Assembly (NCBI GenBank): GCA_963841945.1
Contig: CAWJFC010000006.1
Location: 434,001-498,000, forward strand
DNA: 64,000 nt
Direction of reading: 5' to 3'
Source: Acidiflorens sp963841945
Lineage (GTDB): Bacteria > Acidobacteriota > Terriglobia > Terriglobales > Acidobacteriaceae
Below the pieces are notes generated by a model. The model saw only the letters and a list, made by a program, of their open reading frames with translations, had not been told where the DNA came from and did no database searches. The position numbers and the translations under genes are program-made. How positions within the stretch are numbered: the first letter of the stretch is position 1; each line of letters begins with the position of its first letter. Below are positions 25,894 through 33,239 of this stretch, piece by piece.

Positions 25894-27330
25894 TTACTTT
25901 GCCGGCGATTTTCGGGCGGCGCGTTTGGCGGCGGCCCAGCCTTCTTTGTTTGTCTGGCGGGCGCGGCCTAGCGCGAGGGCGTCCGCGGGGACATCTTCGG
26001 TGATGCAACTGGCGGCGGCGACGTAGGATCCGCGGCCAATTCTTATTGGGGCTACCAGGGTCGAGTCGCTCCCGATAAAGACACCATCTTCGATGATCGT
26101 TTTATGCTTGTTGACGCCATCGTAGTTGCAGGTGATGGTGCCGGCCCCGACGTTCACGCCTTCGCCGATTTCAGCGTCTCCTAAGTAGGTCAGGTGATTG
26201 GCCTTCGAGCCTTTTCCCAGCTTCATTTTTTTGGTCTCGACGAAATTTCCCACGTGCGCGTTTTCGCCTATGTCGCTGCCGGGGCGCAGACGCGAGTAGG
26301 GGCCGACGATGGCGCCGCGCGCAATGCGGGAGTCGTCTATGACAGTAAGCGGGTTGATAGTAACGCTCTCCCCGAGTTCGGAATTCCGAATGATGCTGTA
26401 GGAGCGAATGCGGCTGTCTGCGCCGACTTTCGTTTGACCGAGAAGCTGAACGAACGGTTCAATCACCGTGTCGGCGCCGACTTCCACGTCGCTATCGACC
26501 AGGCAGGTCTGCGGCTGGAAGATGGTCACACCTTCGGCCATCAGTTGCTGGCACTTTACCATGCGAAGGCGGGCGTCGAGATCGACGATTTCGGCGCGCG
26601 TGTTGCTGCCGAGAACCTCGCCGGCATTGTCGGTTTTGACGGCAACAACTTTTTTGCGCGCGCGATTAAAGATCGCCGCCATGTCGGTGAGGTAATACTC
26701 CTGATGGGCGTTATTGGTGGAAAGTTCATCAATGTGCTGGTAAAGCCCGGGAACGGAAAAGGCATAGAAGCCGGAGTTGATCTCACGAATTTTCTTCTGG
26801 GCGGCGCTGGCGGCTTTCTCTTCGACGATGGCCCGAACGTCATTGCCGCGTGCAGATTTTCGAAGCACGCGGCCGTAGCCGGTGGGATTGTCGAGGTCGG
26901 CGCTTAGCAGGGTCATGGCGGCTCGTTGGGCGCCGTGAAAGGCGATCAGGTTCTGGATCGTACGAGCGGTGATCAGCGGCGCGTCACCGGAGAGAACGAC
27001 GACCTGATCGTAGGACTTGAGCGCTTCGCGGGCGGACATGAGGGCATGGCCGGTTCCGCGTTGTTCTGCCTGCAAGACGAAATTTACGCCTGTGGCGCCA
27101 ACCGCTTCGCGGACGCGCTCGGCTTCATGGCCGACGATCACGTAGACGTCAGAGGCAGGCACGACTTGCGTCGCGGTGGCAATGACATGCGCGAGGATCG
27201 GCTTGCCCGCGATCTCATGCAGGACTTTCGGATGCTTGGATTTTAGGCGCGTGCCCTTGCCGGCTGCCATGATGGCGATGGCGGTGCGCGACGGAGTTGC
27301 GCTGCTCTTACGAGTACTTCGATTTCCCAT
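25894..27330 (-). CDS. glmU: Bifunctional UDP-N-acetylglucosamine pyrophosphorylase / glucosamine-1-P acetyltransferase
   Basis: The 478-residue protein makes UDP-GlcNAc for peptidoglycan and LPS. The N-terminal uridyltransferase has the signature IMAAGKGTRLKSKHPKVLHE (residues 20-39), GTGHAL and GDAPLIT. The C-terminal left-handed beta-helix acetyltransferase shows NFVETKKMKLGKGSKANHLT, GDAEIGEGVNVGAGTITCNY and the closing APIRIGRGSYVAAASCI. All expected catalytic segments appear intact; length is normal. It is minus strand, tail-to-tail with the terminator of the exported-protein gene. Confidence 0.96.
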   Translation of the reverse strand: MGNRSTRKSSATPSRTAIAIMAAGKGTRLKSKHPKVLHEIAGKPILAHVIATATQVVPASDVYVIVGHEAERVREAVGATGVNFVLQAEQRGTGHALMSAREALKSYDQVVVLSGDAPLITARTIQNLIAFHGAQRAAMTLLSADLDNPTGYGRVLRKSARGNDVRAIVEEKAASAAQKKIREINSGFYAFSVPGLYQHIDELSTNNAHQEYYLTDMAAIFNRARKKVVAVKTDNAGEVLGSNTRAEIVDLDARLRMVKCQQLMAEGVTIFQPQTCLVDSDVEVGADTVIEPFVQLLGQTKVGADSRIRSYSIIRNSELGESVTINPLTVIDDSRIARGAIVGPYSRLRPGSDIGENAHVGNFVETKKMKLGKGSKANHLTYLGDAEIGEGVNVGAGTITCNYDGVNKHKTIIEDGVFIGSDSTLVAPIRIGRGSYVAAASCITEDVPADALALGRARQTNKEGWAAAKRAARKSPAK

Positions 27331-27384
27331 GCCTGGTCATTACCCGCAAAAATAGGCTACCTTAGCGTCACCCAAAAGAGGAGT

Positions 27385-27690
27385 TTATTCATGAAGAGCT
27401 TGCCCCGGGTCAACGACCGGAGGCGGGTGAGGGAAACGGCGAACCTTAGGCTGCCTCTCGCGACTTGCCCGCCAGAGGTCATACTGCGATTGCATATTCA
27501 TCCACAACTGGGGCGAGGTGCCCAGGGCGCTGGCCAACCTTAGCGCCATGTTAGCCGAGATACCAGCCTTGCAGTTGAGCAAGCGTGAAAGCGTGACCCG
27601 GGTGGTGCGAAGGTGGGCCGCAGCAGCGGAGACGGGCATATCTCCAAGATATTCGCGAAGAACGAGGCCGGGATGGGGTGGATTGTGCAT
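27385..27690 (-). CDS. higA: HigA-type antitoxin (XRE-family)
   Basis: The 101-residue protein matches HigA/VapI antitoxins: NPPHPGLVLREYLGDM at the start, then helix-turn-helix AAAHLRTTRVTLSRLLN and the GISANMALRLASALGTSP stretch, QLWMNMQSQYDLW. It neutralises the HigB toxin and normally represses the operon. Toxin gene precedes antitoxin by 8 bases, the usual higBA order. An AGGAGG site lies upstream. The C-terminal Pro-rich tail is somewhat longer than usual. Confidence 0.92.
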   Translation of the reverse strand: MHNPPHPGLVLREYLGDMPVSAAAAHLRTTRVTLSRLLNCKAGISANMALRLASALGTSPQLWMNMQSQYDLWRASRERQPKVRRFPHPPPVVDPGQALHE

Positions 27691-27698
27691 GAAACCTC

Positions 27699-27977
27699 CT
27701 AGTGATAATCCCGATAGTCCACGAGGACGGCGTCCTTTCCTTCGAACTTAAAGGTTAGCCGCCAATTTCCACTGACGCTGATCGACCAGTGATCTTTGAG
27801 TTCTCCCACAAGAGGATGGAGGCGCCATGCGGGTGCGCTCAGGTCGAACGGCCCCTTCGCGTTCTCGAGCGCGAACAGTTGAAGACGCAGTTTCCCGGCA
27901 TGTTTCGGTTGAATTCCGGCCTTCGAACCGGTGTTGAAAAACCGTTCCAGTCCTCGATGCCTGAAACTCTTGAGCAC
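27699..27977 (-). CDS. higB: HigB-type toxin (RelE/ParE fold mRNA interferase)
   Basis: The 92-residue protein is a full-length RelE-fold toxin of the HigB group: KSFRHRGLERFFNTGSKAGI at the start, HAGKLRLQLFALENA, WRLHPLVGELKDHWSISVSG, and the end NWRLTFKFEGKDAVLVDYRD. HigB cuts ribosome-bound mRNA. It begins with GTG and has no Shine-Dalgarno site because the promoter ends only about 7 bases upstream, suggesting a leaderless or near-leaderless transcript. It is co-transcribed with higA. Confidence 0.92.
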   Translation of the reverse strand: MLKSFRHRGLERFFNTGSKAGIQPKHAGKLRLQLFALENAKGPFDLSAPAWRLHPLVGELKDHWSISVSGNWRLTFKFEGKDAVLVDYRDYH

Positions 27978-27984
27978 TGTGTAA

Positions 27985-28014
27985 AGTGTAGCGATACGAG
28001 ATACATCCGGTCAA
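27985..28014 (-). promoter_or_regulatory. Predicted sigma-70 promoter of higBA
   Basis: On the minus strand, -35 TTGACC (28014-28009) is separated by 18 bases from -10 TACACT (27990-27985). Transcription would start about at the higB GTG. The adjoining CACTTTACACAGTG has CACT/AGTG arms and could be the HigA operator. Confidence 0.55.
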
Positions 28015-28039
28015 GAGAGAACATGCGCGTCGGCCAGCG

Positions 28040-29089
28040 CTAGGATGCATGATGTGGCATCTGGGCCATCAGTGACATCAGGTCGCTGGCGACGCGATCG
28101 GTGGCGTGGCGGGCTACCAATCCCTCGTCGAGATAGTCGCCGAGGACGGGACAGATGCCCATGGCTTCAATGGCGTCGAGATCGACCAGGATTTGCGAGG
28201 CGTCTTCGAGAGCGTACTTTGCTTTCATTTCATCGGAAACGGGCCTGTGATTGATCAGGGCGTAGTCGAAGAGCTGCGCGTGGGCGTGATTGTTGAGGGC
28301 ACGGATGTGGTCGGCGGCGGTTAATCCAAGACTTTCATTAGCCTGAGTCATCAAATTGCAAACATAGACTTTTACGGCATTGGAATTGATGATCGCCTCG
28401 GCGATGCCATGAACCAGCAGGTTCGGGATGAGGCTGGTGAAGAGCGAGCCCGGACCGATGGTGATCAAGTCGGCTGAGGCGATGGCGTCGAGAGTTTGTG
28501 GCATGGGTTGGACATCGGGCGGGATCAGAAAGAGCTCGCGAATTTTGCCTTTGCTGGCCGTGATTCGGGTCTCGCCACGCACGCGCGCGCCGTCCTCGAA
28601 GAGGGCTTCAAGTTCGACGGAGGAAGTGGTCGCGGGAAAAATGCGGCCGCGCGTGAGAAGAATTTCGGAAGACAGGCGGACCGCTTCGGCGAAGTCTCCG
28701 GTGATGGAGGTGAGCGCGGCGAGGAAGAGATTGCCGAAGCTGTGGCCTTCGAGGCCGTCGCCCTTTTGAAAGCGATGCTGAAAGAGGCGCGAGAGTAGAG
28801 CCTCGTCCTCCGAAAGGGCGACGATGCAGTTGCGCACGTCGCCGGGCGGAAGCATGTTGAACTCTTTGCGAAGGCGGCCGCTGGAGCCGCCGTCGTCACT
28901 GACGGTGACGACGCCACACAACTCACGAATGCAGGGGTTGCCGGTGGCTGCGAGCGCTGGAGTCAGGACGAAGCGCTTAAGACCTTTAAGGAGCGTAGAG
29001 AGGCCCGTGCCACCGCCGATGGCTACGACACGCAGGTCGGAGGCGGAATCGTCCTGCTCACTCGGATTCGCACGCGGTAGCGGGACCAT
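28040..29089 (-). CDS. yvcK: YvcK/CofD-like gluconeogenesis factor family protein
   Basis: The 349-residue protein shows the family opening VVAIGGGTGLSTLLKGLK (residue 21), the VTVSDDGGSSGRLRKEFNML stretch and PGDVRNCIVALSEDE. The middle has GHSFGNLFLAALTSITGDF and the end has ITIGPGSLFTSLIPNLLV with YVCNLMTQANES. YvcK proteins bind UDP-sugars and are needed for growth on gluconeogenic carbon and for cell-wall regulation in Bacillus. Nearby glmU makes UDP-GlcNAc, which fits that link. The next gene upstream starts 13 bases away on the same strand. Confidence 0.93.
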   Translation of the reverse strand: MVPLPRANPSEQDDSASDLRVVAIGGGTGLSTLLKGLKRFVLTPALAATGNPCIRELCGVVTVSDDGGSSGRLRKEFNMLPPGDVRNCIVALSEDEALLSRLFQHRFQKGDGLEGHSFGNLFLAALTSITGDFAEAVRLSSEILLTRGRIFPATTSSVELEALFEDGARVRGETRITASKGKIRELFLIPPDVQPMPQTLDAIASADLITIGPGSLFTSLIPNLLVHGIAEAIINSNAVKVYVCNLMTQANESLGLTAADHIRALNNHAHAQLFDYALINHRPVSDEMKAKYALEDASQILVDLDAIEAMGICPVLGDYLDEGLVARHATDRVASDLMSLMAQMPHHAS

Positions 29090-29102
29090 GCGGCCTCATG
29101 GA

Positions 29103-29672
29103 TTAATAGGCGGTAGTTGGTTCGCTCTCGGATTCGTCGGCTTCGGAGGCGCCCGGATCGGGATAGAGCAATTCGGTGAAGCGCGGATCCTCGGCCAGAT
29201 TCTGGAAGTCGCCATCGTTACGCGCCTGGAAACGGAGCGCGGGATTGGCCTGAATCGCCTCCTGCAAAGTCTTGAGCGATTCTTCGACGTGGCCGGTGAG
29301 GCAATAGAGCGCGGCCAGGCCGTAGAGGACGAAGTCGGACTGCGGCGACTGCTTGAGCAGTTTGTCGAGATGCTCGCCGGCAGTGACAAAGTCGCCGGTG
29401 TTCATCAGCGACATGGCGTAGTCGAAATGCTCTTCGGTGCTTTTGAAGTGCAGGGCGGGCTTTTCCATGAACTTGTCGCAGGTCAGGATGTGAACCTGCG
29501 CGCGGTCGACCAGCGCCTTGTTGGGCCCGGCGAGCACCTTTTGCAGGCTAGCCTTGGCCTTTTCGAACTTGTGTTCCTGAAGCGAGCGGAGGCCCGCCTC
29601 GTAAGCTTGCAGCGCCTGGGTGTGACGCGGATCTTCAACTGCCGCTTTCTTGGGAGTCAACTTCGGTGCCAT
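29103..29672 (-). CDS. TPR-repeat protein
   Basis: The 189-residue soluble protein contains about three tetratricopeptide units. The clearest are QALQAYEAGLRSLQEHKFEK at about residue 20, HFDYAMSLMNTGDFVTAGEH near 82 and YGLAALYCLTGHVEESLKTL near 115. The C-terminus is acidic. TPR proteins act as binding scaffolds. It lies immediately upstream of the yvcK-like gene (13 bases), so the two are probably one transcript. The start is the second ATG, at 29672. Confidence 0.75.
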   Translation of the reverse strand: MAPKLTPKKAAVEDPRHTQALQAYEAGLRSLQEHKFEKAKASLQKVLAGPNKALVDRAQVHILTCDKFMEKPALHFKSTEEHFDYAMSLMNTGDFVTAGEHLDKLLKQSPQSDFVLYGLAALYCLTGHVEESLKTLQEAIQANPALRFQARNDGDFQNLAEDPRFTELLYPDPGASEADESESEPTTAY

Positions 29673-29748
29673 CAATAGCCCTCGTTTTGATGAAGATAAA
29701 TGCTGTGCAATCGTATCGTCGGATTATGCAACCCGTCGAGCCGCGGCG

Positions 29749-30207
29749 TCACTCAATCGTGACTGCTTTGTCGAGATCGATCGACTTCCACTCGCCCTTG
29801 ATGATGCCGGCGCGGATCTGTCGAGCGGTCTTGCCTTTTTTGTACATCGTATACGTGTAATAAAGTTCCTGCATGCAAGTGCTGCACTGCGCGCCATGCA
29901 TGCCAGAGAAACAACTGTGCAGGCTGTTGTGCCCCATGCTGCGATCGCAGTAGCAATAACAAGGCTGCTGATAAATCACCTTGGGAATTTTTGCCGCCAG
30001 TTCGTAGGCGTGGACCTGGTAGGGCCGCATAACATTCTGTTCCCTGAGCTGCTCTGTCGTGAGGATCGGCGGCAGCTGATCGGTCTTGAGCGGAGGCGCG
30101 GCGTTGAAGTGCGGAATCTCGACCTCCGACTCGGATTGAAGCCATGGTGCGGAGACGAGCGCGACTATGGTGAACAGAGTTGCCGACGCGAGTATGCGAA
30201 TGCGCAA
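29749..30207 (-). CDS. CYCXC-motif exported protein
   Basis: The 152-residue protein has a signal peptide (about residues 1-22), then a helical region and a cysteine-rich cluster: PCYCYCDRSMGHNSLHSCFS near residue 82 and QCSTCMQE near 106. This is the PCYCGC/CYCXC domain of exported Gram-positive and acidobacterial proteins, presumed to hold a metal or cofactor through its cysteines and histidines. The usual PCYCGC reads PCYCYC here. Function is unknown. About 75 bases separate it from the TPR gene. Confidence 0.82.
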   Translation of the reverse strand: MRIRILASATLFTIVALVSAPWLQSESEVEIPHFNAAPPLKTDQLPPILTTEQLREQNVMRPYQVHAYELAAKIPKVIYQQPCYCYCDRSMGHNSLHSCFSGMHGAQCSTCMQELYYTYTMYKKGKTARQIRAGIIKGEWKSIDLDKAVTIE

Positions 30208-30375
30208 GGGAAACCTCGAACTAGCTATTTTAACCGATGATTGGCTTTAGACGAGTGACGCGGAGCGTTTATGATACAGGCAGTAAGAAGGCGGCCTCGA
30301 TTAGAACGCGATAAACCATAGAGTACACAGGGACCGCGATCTTGCCGTGACCCCTGTGCACTCCTCGATTTGAAG

Positions 30376-31746
30376 CTAGCCCAGCTTTTCAAAAAACAGA
30401 CATATCGTCTCAATTCCGCGATAGAAGTTGGGAATATGAAACTTCTCATTCGGGGCGTGAAGGTTGTCGTCGGGGAGGCCGAAGCCCATCATGACCGATG
30501 GGATTTTGAGCACGTCCTGGAAATCGGTGACGATCGGAATAGAGCCGCCGGAGCGAATGAAGACCGTGTCCTTCTTGAAAGTGTCGTGCAGAGCTTCGGT
30601 GGCGGCTTCGATGTAGCGATTGTCGGTCCCGACCACGGAAGCTGGCCCCTTGCTCCAGACCTTAATCTTGGTCTCGATCCCTTTTGGCGTGAGCTTCTTC
30701 ACGAACGCCGTGTAGCGCTTGAGGATGTCGTCCGCGTCCTGATTAGGCACCAGGCGCATCGAGACTTTCGCCGCCGCCTTGGCGGGTATGACGGTCTTCG
30801 CGCCCGCAGCGACAAAGCCTCCGGGCATGCCGTGCACTTCAAGCGTGGGGCGCGCCCAGGTGCGATAGAGCACCGAAAAGCCTGGTTCGCCGGTCAACAC
30901 TTTGGAACCGACTTCGGTCTTCCGATAGCGCTCTTCATTGAAGGGCAGGCGCTTCCAGGCCTTTAGTTCGTCTTTGCTGGGCGCTTTGACCTTGCTGTAG
31001 AAACCCGGGATGAGCACCTTGCCCTTGCTGTCTTTCAGCTTGCTGATAATTTCGATGAGCGCAAAGAACGGGTTCGGCGCCGCGCCGCCGTACACGCCGG
31101 AGTGCAGATCAGTTTTGGCGCCGTAGGCCTCTATCTCGGTGTAGACGAGCCCGCGCAGACCGACGCATAGGGTGGGAAGATTGGGCGCAAAAAGCTCCGT
31201 GTCGCACACCAGCGCAAAGTCCGCTTTCAGCTTAGACTTCTGCTTGCGGACGTATTCGGCGATCGATTCGCCGCCGACTTCTTCCTCGCCTTCGAAGAGG
31301 ATCTTTACATTAATGGGCAACTTGCCATCGTGAGCATGGAAGAGCGACTCAAGAGCTTTCACTTCCATCCAGAGCTGGCCTTTGTCATCAACCGCACCGC
31401 GAGCGTAGATGTTGTTATTGCGCTCGGTCGGCTCGAAGGGAGGGGTATGCCATTCTTCGAGCGGTTCGGCGGGCTGGACGTCATAGTGCGCGTACATGAG
31501 GACAGTAGGTTTGCCGGGAGCATGCAACCAGTCGGCGTAAATAAGAGGATGTCCCTGGGTGTTAATGACCTCGACATTATTCATGCCGATGCGGTGCAGT
31601 TCGGCGGCGACAAAATCCGCGGCCTTCAGGACGTCGGCCTTGTGTTCATCGAGGGTGCTGATGCTAGGAATGCGGAGAAGATTTTTCAGTTCGTCGAGGA
31701 AGCGAGGCTGGTTGGAGCGCGCAAAATCTACTGCCGGGGAAGCCAT
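30376..31746 (-). CDS. M20-family dipeptidase/carboxypeptidase
   Basis: The 456-residue protein matches M20 peptidases of the dipeptidase type. Metal ligands and catalytic residues appear at VLMYAHYDVQP (near residue 83), GAVDDKGQ (near 117), EGEEEVGG (near 151), CDTE (near 181), and the C-terminal FGLPDDNLHAPNE. The dimerisation (lid) domain lies at about 205-335. Two zinc ions are expected; peptide specificity cannot be told. It has no signal peptide, so it acts in the cytoplasm. Single gene on the minus strand, head-to-head with glyQ. Confidence 0.92.
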   Translation of the reverse strand: MASPAVDFARSNQPRFLDELKNLLRIPSISTLDEHKADVLKAADFVAAELHRIGMNNVEVINTQGHPLIYADWLHAPGKPTVLMYAHYDVQPAEPLEEWHTPPFEPTERNNNIYARGAVDDKGQLWMEVKALESLFHAHDGKLPINVKILFEGEEEVGGESIAEYVRKQKSKLKADFALVCDTELFAPNLPTLCVGLRGLVYTEIEAYGAKTDLHSGVYGGAAPNPFFALIEIISKLKDSKGKVLIPGFYSKVKAPSKDELKAWKRLPFNEERYRKTEVGSKVLTGEPGFSVLYRTWARPTLEVHGMPGGFVAAGAKTVIPAKAAAKVSMRLVPNQDADDILKRYTAFVKKLTPKGIETKIKVWSKGPASVVGTDNRYIEAATEALHDTFKKDTVFIRSGGSIPIVTDFQDVLKIPSVMMGFGLPDDNLHAPNEKFHIPNFYRGIETICLFFEKLG

Positions 31747-31976
31747 GGGTAGCCTTTCTGGCGCTATATAACGATCGACAGAGGAGCGCCGAAAACGTTT
31801 CAGTATATACCGGAACGGCGGCGAGGACGGCGGGGGCTATGCGAAGTGCCACTGTCGCCAGTAGCAGGATCACCGTCATGCGGGGAATGAACCGGGAGGT
31901 CCCCAAGAGTAGCGAAACCTAAACAGCCATGCCTTCATAACAAGCTGACGGTTGCGAGTTGCCTCCATTACAATCA

Positions 31977-33035
31977 ATGAAGCAACGTTCGCTTCCTAAT
32001 AGACCCGTGATTCCACAAAAATCGAATTCGCTGACGTTTCAGGAGCTGATCCTTAAGCTGCAGGCATTTTTTGCGGCGCGCGGGGCTGTCATTCAGCAGC
32101 CCTATGATGTTGAAGTTGGGGCTGGGACCATGGCGCCCGAGACCTTTCTGCGCGTACTGGGCCCGAAACCTTACAAAGTGGCGTATGTGCAGCCGTCGCG
32201 GCGGCCGGCCGATGGACGCTACGGGGAAAATCCCAACCGGCTCTTCAAACACATGCAGCTTCAGGTGATCCTGAAGCCTCCGCCCGAGAATGTTCAGGAG
32301 CTGTACCTTGAGTCGCTGGGAGCGATTGGGATTGATTTGCGCCAGCATGACATCAAGTTCGAGGAAGACAACTGGGAGTCGCCGACGCTTGGGGCCTGGG
32401 GAATCGGCTGGCAAGTGATGCTCGACGGGTTGGAGGTCACGCAGTTTACGTATTTCCAGCAGTGCGGTGGAGTGGATCTGGATCCGATTTCGGCGGAGCT
32501 GACTTATGGGCTGGAGCGGCTGTGCGCGTTTTTGCAGGATGTGGATTCGATCTATGACATTGTCTGGGCGCGCGATCCGGATACAGGCAGGGAAGTGAAG
32601 TATGGCGACGTGCGGCTGCTGGATGAGCAGGAGTTTTCTGTTTACAACTTTGAGGCGGCCGATGTGGCGAGCGCTTGGAAGCACTTTGAGCTATGCGAGA
32701 CGGAGTGCAAGCGGCTGTTGGAACGGTATGCAGAGCTAGGACGCGACAAGTCGTCGCCGGATGGGGTGGCTCGCGAGAAAGCTCGCTTTCCGTTGCTCGG
32801 GGCTTACGATCTATGCTTGAAGTGCTCGCACTACTTCAACATTCTGGATGCGCGCGGGGCGATATCGGTGACGGAGCGGGTGGGCGTGATTGCGCGGGTG
32901 CGAGCTCTGGCGGTGGGAATTGCCAAGGCCTGGATGGACCAGCAGTATCCGCCTGAAAAAAAGAGTGAAGATCGAGCCGCGAAGCCCGCAGCTCACGAAA
33001 AGGAAAAGAAGAGCAATCTGGCGCCGGTGGGATGA
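31977..33035 (+). CDS. glyQ: Glycyl-tRNA synthetase alpha subunit
   Basis: The protein of about 352 residues is the catalytic alpha subunit of tetrameric bacterial GlyRS, which charges tRNA-Gly. Typical stretches are FQELILKLQAFFAARGAVIQ, VGAGTMAPETFLRVLGPKPY, YVQPSRRPADGRYGENPNRL and WGIGWQVMLDGLEVTQFTYF. The C-terminal basic tail (about 40 residues, rich in Lys/Glu/Ala) is longer than usual. The ATG at 31977 is chosen over the TTG at 31959. glyS follows after about 200 bases that contain a repeat, so coupling is looser than the common overlap. Confidence 0.95.
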   Translation: MKQRSLPNRPVIPQKSNSLTFQELILKLQAFFAARGAVIQQPYDVEVGAGTMAPETFLRVLGPKPYKVAYVQPSRRPADGRYGENPNRLFKHMQLQVILKPPPENVQELYLESLGAIGIDLRQHDIKFEEDNWESPTLGAWGIGWQVMLDGLEVTQFTYFQQCGGVDLDPISAELTYGLERLCAFLQDVDSIYDIVWARDPDTGREVKYGDVRLLDEQEFSVYNFEAADVASAWKHFELCETECKRLLERYAELGRDKSSPDGVAREKARFPLLGAYDLCLKCSHYFNILDARGAISVTERVGVIARVRALAVGIAKAWMDQQYPPEKKSEDRAAKPAAHEKEKKSNLAPVG

Positions 33036-33078
33036 TGACTTCGTCCCAAGGGTCTGGACGAACGTCCCGGAGGGAATT

Positions 33079-33137
33079 GGTCCTTCGACTCCGCAGTAGC
33101 TTCAATTCGTGAAGACACCGCTCCGCTCGGGATGACA
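33079..33137. repeat. Intergenic repeat GGTCCTTCGACTCCGC...GGGATGACA, copy 2
   Basis: The stretch starts GGTCCTTCGACTCCGC and ends CGCTCGGGATGACAG, with a variable middle, as at 25821-25881. It sits between glyQ and glyS. Confidence 0.65.
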
Positions 33138-33239
33138 GAGTTGAGATGGGACCTGACGGGTGGGGTGTGCAGGTAGATCCGATGTGATTAAGCTCACATT
33201 CACATGTTTTTAATTCTGAGAACATGGATAGATTATCCA

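Noticed and set aside
28824..29678. 284-residue plus-strand frame
   Set aside because: Opposite the yvcK-like and TPR genes, with typical shadow composition.
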